36,388 bases of DNA from Candidatus Babelota bacterium (GCA_029262555.1 JAJCZE010000007.1:1-36388); one strand, 5' to 3'; shown: positions 1 to 9,685, counted from the stretch's first letter. Made by a program: numbers and translations. The notes: generated by a model not told the origin, from the sequence alone.

Positions 1-63
1 CTTAATTGCTTTTAAAATTTCAAAAATCACTTCAAATTCTGTATCTTTAACCAGGTAATGCAT
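1..63 (-). CDS. Start of a gene cut by the window edge; possible IS5-type transposase OrfA
   Basis: Twenty-one codons from an ATG at 61-63 run open to the window edge and read MHYLVKDTEFEVIFEILKAI, then K. A good Shine-Dalgarno (AAGGAAG) lies 5 bases before the ATG, which supports a real start. The pattern of an acidic residue followed by F..IF..LK.IK resembles, from memory, the N-terminus of IS5-family OrfA transposases common in intracellular bacteria; with so few residues this is only a suggestion. The ribosome binding site lies inside a hairpin (67-108), which would suit a transposase whose translation is blocked when transcription enters from outside. The opposite strand is also open over 2-58, but without a visible start. 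Confidence 0.4.
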   Translation of the reverse strand, partial: MHYLVKDTEFEVIFEILKAIK

Positions 64-66
64 TAC

Positions 67-127
67 AGCTTCCTTCTTGGGACTTTCGTCGGTTTTTTGA
101 AGGAAGCTTATCTTTTTTTTAAGCTTC
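67..127 (-). promoter_or_regulatory. Two mutually exclusive hairpins controlling the downstream ribosome binding site
   Basis: On the minus transcript, GAAGCTTA (127-120) can pair with TAAGCTTC (110-103), giving an 8-bp perfect stem. The same central segment, extended as AGCTTCCTTC (108-99), can instead pair with GAAGGAAGCT (76-67), a perfect 10-bp stem whose 3' arm contains the AAGGAAG ribosome binding site of the gene starting at 63. The two folds share positions 103-108, so they exclude one another. On the plus strand the 67-108 stem is followed by TATC and a run of eight T, so it could also work as a terminator for a plus-strand transcript. The complementarity is read directly; regulation is inferred. 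Confidence 0.45.
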
Positions 128-139
128 TTTTAATTTTTG

Positions 140-1105
140 TTAACAGAACCTAGGATCAAATGGTTCATCATCATCAGATTCGTCATCTCTTTCAGCTTTA
201 CCTCCCGCAGCTGCCGACGCAGAAGAATCTGCACTCGCACTTTTTTTTGTAGCGTCCCGCCTTTCGCCCTTAATCCCTAGCAAGCTTTCCATATCTAAGC
301 CGCCTTCAACGTCAGAATCATCATCATAAACATCTTCTAGCCCGGCCTCCCATTCAGATTCACTTTGCTCGCCTATATACACATATTGAACTCTAAATCG
401 ACTCTTTAACTCTTGCGGTAATAGATTTGCACGATTTGCTGTACCTACAATAATAATATTTGGCTTATTTATCTCAAAGTCATCTAGGCACTGCCAAAAC
501 GCAACAGCACTTTCCTTGTGATCTGTATGATGATTTTCATATCCCTCAAAAAGCTGGTGCAATTCATCTATAATAAGAAACGTACGCGCTTGCTCGCCCC
601 GCAACTCTTTAAACAAAGCTTCAATATTAAGTGCTGTTTCGCCACGATTACGACCTCGAAGAGACGTTGATTTAACAAGCCTTATTTTGTATCCAAGTTT
701 CTGAGCAACAGCCAGGACTGTTTCAGATTTTCCCGTACCGGGAGGCCCAACCAAAAGCAATCGATTAAATGATACAATTTGTCTTCTAGGATCCATTGAA
801 GATGGAGATTTTTGGTACGCAAGAAATCCACACAGTAGTGGTGGCATATTTCGTGTACAAGCCTCTACCATTCTTGCTGATAACGTAGGAACTTGACTAT
901 AAAATTCTCCCGTCGCACGAGTCTCATGCCCTGAAAAACCCTGCGGCCATATACTCGCGGGATCAAAGGGGCTACCACCCGTGCCAGCGGCTGCTGCGGC
1001 AGCGCCTCCAGAATCGGCAGAAAATAAATACATTGGAACTAATAGAAGTGAGAAAAGAAACAGGGCTCGATTACTACCTCTCCATGATACCTGCTTTAGC
1101 ATCAT
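140..1105 (-). CDS. AAA+ ATPase with an N-terminal signal peptide
   Basis: A 321-residue protein with one AAA+ module. Walker A is GPPGTGKS (120-127), Walker B FLIIDE (176-181), sensor 1 around N224 (GTANRAN), and R236 in KSRF is the likely arginine finger. The N-terminus is a basic stretch, a hydrophobic segment (about 14-28) and LFSA/DS, which looks like a Sec signal peptide or anchor. An Ala/Gly-rich linker (31-45) follows. After the ATPase core comes a low-complexity acidic tail (about 257-320) rich in D, E and S, ending FDPRFC. The start has AAGGG six bases upstream and a promoter at 1152-1179, so it is transcribed apart from the rph operon. An ATPase of this kind outside the cytoplasm would be odd; a membrane anchor with a cytoplasmic domain is the alternative. 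Its substrate is unknown. Confidence 0.75.
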   Translation of the reverse strand: MMLKQVSWRGSNRALFLFSLLLVPMYLFSADSGGAAAAAAGTGGSPFDPASIWPQGFSGHETRATGEFYSQVPTLSARMVEACTRNMPPLLCGFLAYQKSPSSMDPRRQIVSFNRLLLVGPPGTGKSETVLAVAQKLGYKIRLVKSTSLRGRNRGETALNIEALFKELRGEQARTFLIIDELHQLFEGYENHHTDHKESAVAFWQCLDDFEINKPNIIIVGTANRANLLPQELKSRFRVQYVYIGEQSESEWEAGLEDVYDDDSDVEGGLDMESLLGIKGERRDATKKSASADSSASAAAGGKAERDDESDDDEPFDPRFC

Positions 1106-1151
1106 GATAAACCCTTAAGATAAAAATATGTAGAAACTATTCCTACTTTGG

Positions 1152-1179
1152 ATTATCCTCTTATTTTTTTAAAAAGCAA
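1152..1179 (-). promoter_or_regulatory. Sigma-70-type promoter for the AAA+ ATPase gene
   Basis: On the minus strand, TTGCTT (1179-1174), a 16-base spacer and GATAAT (1157-1152). The expected transcript start gives a leader of about 40 bases before the ATG at 1105. Judged by eye. Confidence 0.45.
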
Positions 1180-1232
1180 GCAAAATAAAGGCTTTCATCG
1201 CAATTGAATTCAGATTGAAACTTTAAAGCTCC

Positions 1233-2165
1233 TTACGATTGCAAGAAGACGGTAGAATAGAAAAGATCAAGCGCATGGTCAGCACCGCCGTTTTTCACAT
1301 GAAAATCAATCTCATATAAAAAGTGGTGATACGCTTTTAAATCATCCAGTTTATGATTGCGCCAGGTGCGATTAAGAAAAGAAAACGGCAATCGATAGCC
1401 AATTTTTTTAGCCTCGAGTTGCTTGCCCTTTTTTTGAAATGTCACGTAATGATACGCACGCCACATCTGCTCAGACCAAAACGTAGTCCAAAAGGGTGCC
1501 GAATAGCGATGAGAGAGTTGCTTCCATAGCCTAAAAAACGATGATGCTTTGCGATCAAAGAGTGCCTGACTCAATGAAAAGAGAGACACTTCCGGCACGA
1601 TCATATCAGGCAACCAATCAGTTACAAACTCTTGCGAGCCTTTGCCCAATACTGCATCATACTTTACAAATAAATAGGCCTCATCAAGTGAAAGTGAACT
1701 TGTCTGCCGATAGAGATCAGACGCAAACGAAACATTGGAAACGCCCAGCATCTGTGCAACCTTTGAAAACAATGAAACATCCACTACATCAGGAAGCTCA
1801 ACGGTTTCAAAATGATCACTGCCATCAAATGATGCAGCGCTATAAAAAAGTACTACGTGCGGGCCACTGTACGCTTTTAAGAATTCCGCCCACACTTTTT
1901 GCTTACCTTTTGAAAGATCATCAAAATTTCCAAGCCAATAGCATGAATTGCTTCCTAAAAAAGAAGTTTGCAATGCAGCCATAGCGGCAGATTGATTTTC
2001 AGCTTGCATGCTTTGATAAGAAAAGGTCATTCCAATCAACTCCGCATAGCGCTGCGCACACGCACGACCAAACAAAAGTGGATATGAAACTCCCTGCAAG
2101 CAGATCACTGACTTTGCAGTTTCTTTAGTAGTTTTTGTATCAGAAAGAAAAGATAACAGTTTCAT
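1233..2165 (-). CDS. Divergent DNA polymerase III delta (HolA-like) protein
   Basis: A 310-residue protein with weak resemblance to the clamp-loader subunit delta, which opens the sliding clamp on DNA. Near residues 65-110 it has the delta-like layout of an 'L..SFLG..CYWLGNFDDL' segment followed by a hydrophobic strand (VVLFY). The C-terminal third (about 190-305) is helical and follows the delta pattern: LSQALFDRKASSFFRLWKQL, then FWSEQMWRAYHYV, then IGYRLPFSFLNRTWRN, then a helix ending YEIDFHVKNGG, matching the 'aDlalKgg' segment of HolA. No P-loop is seen, as in delta. The ATG overlaps the rph stop by one base (TAATG), so translation is probably coupled. If this is not HolA I do not recognise it. 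Confidence 0.5.
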   Translation of the reverse strand: MKLLSFLSDTKTTKETAKSVICLQGVSYPLLFGRACAQRYAELIGMTFSYQSMQAENQSAAMAALQTSFLGSNSCYWLGNFDDLSKGKQKVWAEFLKAYSGPHVVLFYSAASFDGSDHFETVELPDVVDVSLFSKVAQMLGVSNVSFASDLYRQTSSLSLDEAYLFVKYDAVLGKGSQEFVTDWLPDMIVPEVSLFSLSQALFDRKASSFFRLWKQLSHRYSAPFWTTFWSEQMWRAYHYVTFQKKGKQLEAKKIGYRLPFSFLNRTWRNHKLDDLKAYHHFLYEIDFHVKNGGADHALDLFYSTVFLQS

Positions 2166-2974
2166 TACAGAGCACTATCTGGCTGGCGGCGTTGCAAACT
2201 AAAGAGAGCATTTTTTTGTGGCTTTGCTCCTAAAGCTGCTGCTTTAGAAGAACGACTACCACTATTGCCTTCTAAAAACTGAGCGATATCTTGTATGCCC
2301 TTTTTTGCAAGCTCCCCCGCAGCAATAAGTTTTTTCCATGCGATAGGCTCTTTCTCTGCACCACCCTGTACTTCAATTACATCACCCGTATGCGTCATAA
2401 TAAAATTAATATCTGCAATGCCGGATGCATCTTCTTGATAGTCGGGATCAAGCACTAATGAATGATCACTCATCACACCAACGGAGATAGCAGCAATGCC
2501 ATGCTTAATAATATCTTTCGTAATAACGCCATCAGCCTTCCATTGCTTTTGTGCCATAGAAAGCGCAGCAAACGCTGCAATAATTGATGCCGTTCGCGTG
2601 CCACCATCTGCCTGAAGCACATCACAATCAATCATGATGCTCCGCTCTCCAAGTACCGATAGATCAACCACCGTACGCATTGATCTACTAATCAGACGAG
2701 AAATCTCAACTGATCTGTGGTGACGTTTCATTACGGATATTTCTCGCTGCGTGCGATAAGAAGTAGATGCAGGAAGGAGTGCATACTCGGCAGTCAACCA
2801 CCCGGTGCCCTTTCCTCTCAAAAAATGAGGAACTGTCGGCTGGAGCGTGACTGCGCAAAGCACTTTAGTTTTGCCCAGCTCTAGTAATACAGAGCCGGGC
2901 GCATATTCATAAATGTTGTGAGTTACTTTGAGTTGACGAATTGCATTGTATTCTCGTCCATCAAACCGTTTCAT
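2165..2974 (-). CDS. rph: Ribonuclease PH
   Basis: Phosphorolytic 3'-5' exoribonuclease that trims the 3' ends of tRNA precursors. Family hallmarks are the N-terminal RFDGR, the KTKVLCAVTL strand, the GKGTGWLTAEY.LLPAST block, ERSIMIDCDVLQADGGTRTASI, and the DINFIMT....IEVQGGAEKEP block that contains the phosphate and metal site. At 269 residues it is about 30 longer than usual: the family fold ends near IAQFLEG (about 233-240), and a Ser/Ala/Lys/Gln-rich tail follows. It lies 38 bases after pnp, giving two phosphorolytic exonucleases in tandem, and its stop overlaps the next start. The encoded tRNA CCA ends nearby would be natural substrates. Confidence 0.95.
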   Translation of the reverse strand: MKRFDGREYNAIRQLKVTHNIYEYAPGSVLLELGKTKVLCAVTLQPTVPHFLRGKGTGWLTAEYALLPASTSYRTQREISVMKRHHRSVEISRLISRSMRTVVDLSVLGERSIMIDCDVLQADGGTRTASIIAAFAALSMAQKQWKADGVITKDIIKHGIAAISVGVMSDHSLVLDPDYQEDASGIADINFIMTHTGDVIEVQGGAEKEPIAWKKLIAAGELAKKGIQDIAQFLEGNSGSRSSKAAALGAKPQKNALFSLQRRQPDSAL

Positions 2975-3012
2975 ACTGTTCCAAGCGGTTATGAGTAACG
3001 TAAATACGTCTC

Positions 3013-5100
3013 TTATTTATCAATAATTTGGAGACTAATTCGCCCATTTGAATCATCATAATCCAAGACCTTAACGCGCACATCATCATCCATTTTGTAA
3101 TCGTCCATGAATGTTTGTTGCTTGTCGCGTGGGATTCTTGAAATGTGAACTAAGCCCTGAACGCCAGGAACCAATTCAACAAATAATCCAAACTCTGCAG
3201 ATCGACGAACTTTACCATCAAACACATCACCAGCGGCAATTTGTCCAACAAGTGTTTTTATCCATCGAATTGCTAAATCAGTTTTAGCATCAGCATCACC
3301 AAATATTTTCACCAATCCATCAGGATCGATATCTATTTGAGTGCCAGTTTCTGCAATGATTTCACGAATAGTTTTACCACCCGAACCAATAACTGCACCA
3401 ATTTTTTCAGTATTGATTTGAAGCGTAGTAACGCGTGGAACCAATGGAGACATGTCTTCACTTGGCTTATCCATTACTTTGCGCATTTCGCCCAAAATAA
3501 AGAGTCTTCCACCGCGAGCTTGTTCAAGCGCACGTTCGAAAATTTCACGTGGCAATCCGCCTTTGTGTTTGATATCCATCTGAATAGCAGTAATACCTTC
3601 ATCAGTACCAGCTACTTTGAAATCCATCAGACCAAAGTTGTCTTCAAATCCAGTGATATCTGAAAGCACTTTAAACGAGCCATCATCACTCTTAATAAGC
3701 CCCATTGCATTACCAGCAACCATCTTAGAAAGAGGCACACCAGCTTGCATAAGTGCCATAGTAGCACCACACGTAGTTGCCATAGAGCTTGAACCATTAG
3801 ATTCAAGAATGTCTGACACTACTCGAATTGTGTATGGGAAATCTTCTTTGCTTGGACGCACATACTTCAGTGCAGATGCAGCTAAATTTCCGTGTCCAAT
3901 TTCTCGTCGGCCAGGGCCACGTAAAAAGCGAGCCTCACCAACTGAGTATGGAGGGAAGTTGTAATGAAGCATAAATGAGCCATCGTAATCTTCATCATTG
4001 CCAAGCAATGTTTCTGAACGTTGAGCATCATCTCCGCTACCAAGTGTTACGGAAACAAGAGCTTGGGTTCTTCCCCGCTGGAACATTGCAGAACCATGCG
4101 TATTAGGAAGAATTCCAACCTCAACATCAATATCACGAATTTTATCAAACGCCCGACCATCAATACGCTCATCTTTTTCAAACATATATGCAGTCAGTTT
4201 TTCTTTAAGCGCTGATTCAAACTGATATCCTGCTAATGATGTTGGCGTATCAGTTTCTTCAAGAAAACCTTTGTTTTCTTCAATAAACTTCTCACGCAAT
4301 TCACTCAACGTAATATCACGTTTAATTTTATCTTTTTCGCAGACACTCAATACGCGTTCAGTATTTAAAAACGCTGCAGCTCGAGCGCGCCATTCTTCAA
4401 AATTATATTTAGACTCAGGCATTTCTTTGGTTTTACCCACTTCAGCCTGAATAACTTCTTGCCATGCAACAATTTTTTTAATGCTTTCATGGCCATCAAA
4501 CATAACATCAAGGAAGTCTGATTCAGAAAGCTCATTTCCTGAACCTTCTACCATAACAACACCGTCTTTAGTACCCGCAACAACAACACGGCCATCTGCG
4601 CGCTCAGTATTTTCATACGAAGCACCCAATACCCATTTGCCATCAACGCGAGACATTTCAACAGAGCTGACCGGCTCCAAGAATGGAATTTGAGAAATTG
4701 AAAGCGCAAGTGATGCTGCAGTAAGAGCAAACGATTGTGGAGGATGCTCTTTATCTACAGAAAACACCGTAATAATAACTTGCACTTGATCAAAATAATT
4801 TGCAGGGAATAATGGCCGAATAGCACGGTCAATTAAACGAGAAGTCAGAACTTCTCCTTCACTTGGCCGACCTTCTCGTTTGAAGTAACCACCCGGAATT
4901 TTTCCTGCTGCTGCAAATTGCTCTCTGTATTCAACTGTTAGAGGAAAGAAGCCAGGAAACTCCTTTGACGGCGCAGCAACGACTGTCGCCAACATAACTG
5001 TACCACCGCGCTGTAACCAAACAGCTCCGTCAGCTTGTTGTGCGTACTTGCCGATCTGTGCCTCATACTGAAAATCTTCTAAACGAAACGTTTTTACCAT
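3013..5100 (-). CDS. pnp: Polyribonucleotide nucleotidyltransferase (PNPase)
   Basis: A 695-residue phosphorolytic exoribonuclease and polymerase, a core enzyme of mRNA decay. The order is standard: first RNase PH-like domain (about 10-145, with FPLTVEYRE and the GGYFKREGRPSE..LTSRLIDR block), an all-helical linker, second and catalytic RNase PH-like domain (about 315-540, with DERIDGRAFDKIRDI, MFQRGRTQALVSVTLG and KVAGTDEGITAIQMDIK), a KH domain with the GSGG loop (about 555-615), and an S1 domain at the C-terminus (VFDGKVRRSAEFGLFVEL..GVQGLVHIS). It follows rpsO by 45 bases, the common rpsO-pnp pair. The start is preceded by AGG. Nothing appears to be missing. Confidence 0.97.
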   Translation of the reverse strand: MVKTFRLEDFQYEAQIGKYAQQADGAVWLQRGGTVMLATVVAAPSKEFPGFFPLTVEYREQFAAAGKIPGGYFKREGRPSEGEVLTSRLIDRAIRPLFPANYFDQVQVIITVFSVDKEHPPQSFALTAASLALSISQIPFLEPVSSVEMSRVDGKWVLGASYENTERADGRVVVAGTKDGVVMVEGSGNELSESDFLDVMFDGHESIKKIVAWQEVIQAEVGKTKEMPESKYNFEEWRARAAAFLNTERVLSVCEKDKIKRDITLSELREKFIEENKGFLEETDTPTSLAGYQFESALKEKLTAYMFEKDERIDGRAFDKIRDIDVEVGILPNTHGSAMFQRGRTQALVSVTLGSGDDAQRSETLLGNDEDYDGSFMLHYNFPPYSVGEARFLRGPGRREIGHGNLAASALKYVRPSKEDFPYTIRVVSDILESNGSSSMATTCGATMALMQAGVPLSKMVAGNAMGLIKSDDGSFKVLSDITGFEDNFGLMDFKVAGTDEGITAIQMDIKHKGGLPREIFERALEQARGGRLFILGEMRKVMDKPSEDMSPLVPRVTTLQINTEKIGAVIGSGGKTIREIIAETGTQIDIDPDGLVKIFGDADAKTDLAIRWIKTLVGQIAAGDVFDGKVRRSAEFGLFVELVPGVQGLVHISRIPRDKQQTFMDDYKMDDDVRVKVLDYDDSNGRISLQIIDK

Positions 5101-5145
5101 TAGAACCTACAATAAGTATTATGTGTATATCACGCTCTGATCGTC

Positions 5146-5418
5146 TTACTTGCGAAGGCCAAGTTTTTCAATAAGTGCTTTGTATGCCGCTTCGTCTTTT
5201 TTCATAAGATACTTCAAAAGACGTTTGCGATTACAAACCAATTTAACTAAGCCACGACGTGAACTAAAATCTTTTTTATTTATTTTACAATGATTTTCAT
5301 TCAAATCATTGATGCGCTGTGTTAGCAATGCTATTTGCACAGCGGTTGAACCTGAATCTTGAGCTGTTTGCCCAAAATCGGTAATTATTTTTGTTTTTTC
5401 TACTTTATCTAGTGCCAC
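5146..5418 (-). CDS. rpsO: 30S ribosomal protein S15
   Basis: A primary 16S rRNA-binding protein of the 30S platform. The family block runs from DSGSTAVQIALLTQRINDLN through the SRRGLVKLVCNRKRLLKYLMKKD helix pair to the LIEKLGLRK end. I start it at GTG (5416-5418), because AGAGG lies six bases before it; a TTG two codons upstream is too close to that site. The resulting 90 residues match the usual 89. A promoter at 5441-5469 lies between tRNA-Val and this gene, so rpsO-pnp-rph can be expressed independently of rpoBC. Confidence 0.96.
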   Translation of the reverse strand: MALDKVEKTKIITDFGQTAQDSGSTAVQIALLTQRINDLNENHCKINKKDFSSRRGLVKLVCNRKRLLKYLMKKDEAAYKALIEKLGLRK

Positions 5419-5440
5419 AATCAACCTCTTTACGGTATAT

Positions 5441-5469
5441 AGTATAATTCATAGTATGTTGCAATTCAA
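5441..5469 (-). promoter_or_regulatory. Promoter for rpsO-pnp-rph
   Basis: On the minus strand, TTGAAT (5469-5464), a 17-base spacer and TATACT (5446-5441), all inside the 65-base gap between tRNA-Val and rpsO. It would give a short leader. Read by eye; close to the sigma-70 consensus. Confidence 0.5.
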
Positions 5470-5483
5470 TTCACTCTTCATTT

Positions 5484-5558
5484 TGGTAGGCACGAGCGGG
5501 ATCGAACCGCTGACCTCTGCTACGTCAAAGCAGCGCTCTACCACTGAGCTACGCGCCT
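5484..5558 (-). tRNA. tRNA-Val (anticodon GAC), CCA encoded
   Basis: A full cloverleaf: acceptor AGGCGCG pairs with CGTGCCT (one G-U), the D arm is GCTC/GAGC, the anticodon stem CTGCT/AGCAG holds a loop with GAC, the T arm is AGCGG-TTCGATC-CCGCT, the discriminator is A and CCA is encoded. Its first two bases (5558-5557) lie within the TAG stop codon of rpoC (5559-5557). Making the mature 5' end therefore requires cutting the rpoC message inside its stop codon. Confidence 0.95.
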
Positions 5559-8500
5559 AAAGTGATATATCTGCATCGCTTTCCGGCTGGAACTCACGCT
5601 GGTGCATTTCTTCTTCTCTCGCTTGTCTTTCAAGCTCAGAAACATCATCACCTAAATATTTCTCTCTAAAGGATGGAACTCCGGTACCGGCTGGAATCAA
5701 TTTACCTACGATCACATTCTCTTTGAGTCCGTAGAGATGATCAACCTGCCCTGCAACCGATGCTTCAGCCAAAATACGAGTTGTTTCTTGGAAAGATGCT
5801 GCCGAAATAAAGCTCTCTGTCCCCAAGGATGCTTGTGTAATCCCCATGAGAACCGGTTTTGCAACCGCAACTTTCTTTCCTTCAGAACGCAATATCGCAT
5901 TAACTGCTGCAAAATGAATTCTATCCACACGATCCCCCACAAGGAAGTCACTTTCACCTGCATGCACAATACGTACTTTACGCATCATTTGGCGAACAAT
6001 AATTTCAATGTGACGATCGTTAATCTCAACGCCTGTTAGGCGATAAATTTGCTGAATTTGATCTACTAAATAATTTTGAACCACATCAGGACCCAAAATA
6101 CGAAGCATGTCATGTAATACCGGCGCACCAATAGTTAATTGATCACCCGCAGTCACATGCTCTCCATCAACCACGTTCAACTGTTTACCACGTGGTACAA
6201 AATAGTCATATGAATCAGCACCGGAAGTAACCGATATCTTACGCAATCCGCGATGAAGACCACCAATTACAACCTCACCATCAATATCCGCAATAATAGC
6301 AGGATCTTTTGGCATACGTGCTTCAAACAGTTCCGCAATTCGTGGTAAACCACCCGCGATATCTTCTGTTTTTGAAGCTTCGCGAGGCATTTTAACAAGC
6401 GCATCACCAACCGCAATTTCACCATTATCTTCAATCGTTAAAATCGAACCTGAAGGAAGGAAGTAGTGAGCTAGCTCATTGTCATCTGCATCAACAATGC
6501 TTACTGCTGGCTGATATTTCTCAGTTTTCGATTCAGTAACCATATGACTGGATTGCCCTGATGCTTCATCAACACTTTCTTGCATAGTAACGTTATCAAT
6601 AAGATCGATATATTTAACCCGACCACTTTTCTCAGTAATCAGTACTTTGTTATTCGGATCCCATTCAGCAAGCTTCGCTTTTTTCTTAACTGGCTGCTTA
6701 TCTTTCACAAATAACGTAGTACCGTATTCTAAGTTCTGAGCCTGAAGCTCTCGCCCATCGGGAGACTCAACAATCAATTGCGCCTTACGACTCAAAATAA
6801 CTGCGTTACCATCGCTGTTAGTAACAGTTCGTACGCCAGAGAGCTTAATAATACCATCTTGCTTTGCAAAGGCAGAAGATTGCTCAGTGATACCACTCGC
6901 AATACCACCCATGTGGAACGTTCTCATGGTCAGCTGCGTACCCGGTTCACCAATCGATTGTGCACCAATAATACCAACCGTTGCACCAACATCAACCATG
7001 TGACCTTTTGAAAGATCGTTTCCGTAACATTCAGCACATACGCCACGTTTTGCCTGGCAATTTAATACTGAACGCACCAAAATCGTACTTACCGCAGAAT
7101 TTTCAAGACGCTCAACATCCGCACGATCAATAATATGCCCACGTTTGAAAAGAAGCTCACCCGTTACAGGATCAATCAAATCAGCCGCCAACATACGACC
7201 ATACACTCTACGAGCTGCTGAATAAATAACATCACCCGCTTGCTTGAGATCAACGATTGTTACATACCCCAATGTTTTGCAATCTTTCATACTGATTACA
7301 ACATCTTGAGCTACATCAACCAAACGTCGAGTCAAATAACCAGAGTTTGCTGTTTTCAGCGCAGTATCAGCCTGACCTTTACGCGCACCGTGAGTAGAGA
7401 TAAAGTACTCATATACACGAAGACCTTCTTTAAAGTTAGTCTTCACCGGAGTTTCAATAATCTCACCCGTCGGCTTTGCCATCAAACCACGCATACCCGC
7501 AAGCTGCTTAATCTGATCTTTAGAACCACGCGCTCCAGATTCCAACATCATGAAAACTGGATTGAATGGTTGGAATTTTTCATCTTTATTTTCAAATGCA
7601 TCTTTGTCTTCATTCTCAAGCTGTTTATACATTTCTGATGCAACAGCAGCAGTAGCATGATGCCACGTACTAATTACTTTATTAGCTCGCTCACCGTTAG
7701 TAATCGCACCATCCATGTACATTTTTTCAGCTTTTTCAACTTGCTTTTCAGCTTTTTTAACCAAACCATCTTTATCTGATGGAATCATTAAATTGGAAAG
7801 TGATAATGAAATACCACTCGCCGTTGCATAATAAAAACCAAGCTTTTTAATATTATCAAGACAATTCACCGTCTCTTGAGACCCAAATCGATAATAAATT
7901 TTCTCAATAAACAAGCGTACATCTGACTTTTTCAGTACTTTATTAATCCAACTAAAATCGGTTCCCTTAGGAAGAGCATCATATACCAATACACGGCCAA
8001 CCGTTGTATCAACAATGCTCTTATCTTCTAAACGGAATTTAATACGTGTATGCAAAGTTACTTTTTTAACCTGAAATGCAAAAATTACTTCTTGCATGCT
8101 TGCAAACACAATACCTTCACCTTCAGCTTGAGAGCGAAGTTTGGTCATGTAATGCAAGCCAAGAACCATGTCTTGGTCTGGTACAGTAACAGGACGACCG
8201 TTAGAAGGAGACAAAATGTTGTTCGTAGACAAAATCAAACGAGCACTTTCATCTTGTGCGTATGCGTTTAACGGCAAATGCACAGCCATTTGGTCACCAT
8301 CAAAGTCAGCATTGAATGCAGAACAAACAAGTGGGTGGATTTTAATCGCTTTACCTTCAACTAAAATCGGGTAAAACGCTTGAATACCGAGTCTATGCAG
8401 CGTCGGTGCACGGTTAAGTAATACCGGACGACCTTTTACTACCGATTCAAGAACATCCCAAATTTCTGGCTCCAGCTCTTCTACCATTCGACGAGCAACG

Positions 8501-9681
8501 CGCATATTAGGAGCAATTTCCCACTCCATAAGGCCTGCATATACGTATGGTTTAAATAACTCTAATGCCATCATTTTAGGAATACCGCACTGATCAAGAC
8601 GTAGTTCTGGATCAACAACAATTACTGATCGGCCAGAATAATCAACACGACGACCCAATAAGTTTTGACGGAATCGACCTTGCTTACCACGTAACATCTC
8701 ACTCAGAGATTTTAATGGACGACGATTTGATCCTCGAACTGGCTGCCCACGGCGACCATTATCAATCAGAGCATCAACAGACTCTTGAAGCATTCGTTTT
8801 TCATTCTTAATAATAACTTCAGGAGCTTCAATATCCATCAAACGTTGTAAACGAATGTTTCGATTCAATACACGTCTATATAATTCATTTAAATCTGAAC
8901 TTGCAAATCGACCACCCTCAAGAGGAACCAGCGGACGAAGATCAGGAGGAAGTACCGGAAGAATATTCAGCACCATCCATTCAGGCTTTAAGTTTGCATG
9001 CACAAGACTTGAAAGCACTTTAATTCTTCGCATTATTTTATGACGAACAGCAACCGATGCTGTTTTTTCATACGCTTGACGAAGTTTTACAATTTCAAGA
9101 TTCATGTCGATATCAATCAGAACCTGACGCACCGCTTCTGCACCGGTTTCGGCACCAAATTCGGTATCTTCTGGATGCCCTTCAGTATAGTTAAGGTACT
9201 CAGTAGTAGTAAGCAATGTTTTGCGAGGATACGGAGATTTTCCTTGCTTGACTACCATATACAGATCAAAGTATACAACCCGCTCAATGTCTTTAACCGG
9301 CATATCCAAAATTAAACTTAAATAACTTGGAATCCCTTTTAAAAACCAAATATGACAAACGGGAGCAACTAAATTGATATGACCCATACGCTCACGACGC
9401 ACACGAGATTGAATAACCTCAACGCCACATTTTTCGCACGTAACACCACGATGCTTCATGCGCTTATATTTACCGCAATTACACTCCCAGTCTTTCACCG
9501 GGCCAAAAATGCGTGCGCAAAATAGGCCATCTCGCTCTGGTTTGAGCGTACGATAGTTAATAGTTTCGATTTTTTTAACTTCACCATATGAAAGCAATGC
9601 AATCTTTTCTGGAGAAGCCAAGCTCAATTTAAGAGCATTAAAACGGGTAACACTTACGTATTCTTTAAAACGTTCCAACAT
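5557..9681 (-). CDS. rpoC: DNA-directed RNA polymerase subunit beta'
   Basis: The catalytic large subunit of RNA polymerase. Seen from N to C: zinc site 1 (C67, C69, C82, C85), the long clamp and rudder region, the active-site motif NADFDGD with the Mg2+-binding D459, D461 and D463, the bridge-helix/trigger-loop region ([15 protein letters not shown]), and zinc site 2 ending [14 protein letters not shown] start at ATG 9679-9681, which aligns with the E. coli N-terminus and has GGTGAG seven bases upstream. A GTG at 9693 (with AAGGAG seven bases upstream) or a TTG at 9711 are possible and would overlap the rpoB end. From the ATG it is 1374 residues, close to the usual length, with no large insertion noticed. 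The TAG stop is shared with the 5' end of tRNA-Val. Confidence 0.97.
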   Translation of the reverse strand: MLERFKEYVSVTRFNALKLSLASPEKIALLSYGEVKKIETINYRTLKPERDGLFCARIFGPVKDWECNCGKYKRMKHRGVTCEKCGVEVIQSRVRRERMGHINLVAPVCHIWFLKGIPSYLSLILDMPVKDIERVVYFDLYMVVKQGKSPYPRKTLLTTTEYLNYTEGHPEDTEFGAETGAEAVRQVLIDIDMNLEIVKLRQAYEKTASVAVRHKIMRRIKVLSSLVHANLKPEWMVLNILPVLPPDLRPLVPLEGGRFASSDLNELYRRVLNRNIRLQRLMDIEAPEVIIKNEKRMLQESVDALIDNGRRGQPVRGSNRRPLKSLSEMLRGKQGRFRQNLLGRRVDYSGRSVIVVDPELRLDQCGIPKMMALELFKPYVYAGLMEWEIAPNMRVARRMVEELEPEIWDVLESVVKGRPVLLNRAPTLHRLGIQAFYPILVEGKAIKIHPLVCSAFNADFDGDQMAVHLPLNAYAQDESARLILSTNNILSPSNGRPVTVPDQDMVLGLHYMTKLRSQAEGEGIVFASMQEVIFAFQVKKVTLHTRIKFRLEDKSIVDTTVGRVLVYDALPKGTDFSWINKVLKKSDVRLFIEKIYYRFGSQETVNCLDNIKKLGFYYATASGISLSLSNLMIPSDKDGLVKKAEKQVEKAEKMYMDGAITNGERANKVISTWHHATAAVASEMYKQLENEDKDAFENKDEKFQPFNPVFMMLESGARGSKDQIKQLAGMRGLMAKPTGEIIETPVKTNFKEGLRVYEYFISTHGARKGQADTALKTANSGYLTRRLVDVAQDVVISMKDCKTLGYVTIVDLKQAGDVIYSAARRVYGRMLAADLIDPVTGELLFKRGHIIDRADVERLENSAVSTILVRSVLNCQAKRGVCAECYGNDLSKGHMVDVGATVGIIGAQSIGEPGTQLTMRTFHMGGIASGITEQSSAFAKQDGIIKLSGVRTVTNSDGNAVILSRKAQLIVESPDGRELQAQNLEYGTTLFVKDKQPVKKKAKLAEWDPNNKVLITEKSGRVKYIDLIDNVTMQESVDEASGQSSHMVTESKTEKYQPAVSIVDADDNELAHYFLPSGSILTIEDNGEIAVGDALVKMPREASKTEDIAGGLPRIAELFEARMPKDPAIIADIDGEVVIGGLHRGLRKISVTSGADSYDYFVPRGKQLNVVDGEHVTAGDQLTIGAPVLHDMLRILGPDVVQNYLVDQIQQIYRLTGVEINDRHIEIIVRQMMRKVRIVHAGESDFLVGDRVDRIHFAAVNAILRSEGKKVAVAKPVLMGITQASLGTESFISAASFQETTRILAEASVAGQVDHLYGLKENVIVGKLIPAGTGVPSFREKYLGDDVSELERQAREEEMHQREFQPESDADISL

Positions 9682-9685
9682 ACGA

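Noticed and set aside
2-58. Open plus-strand frame at the left edge ending in TAA at 56-58
   Set aside because: Nineteen codons without a visible start; the minus-strand reading has an ATG and a good ribosome binding site, so it is preferred.
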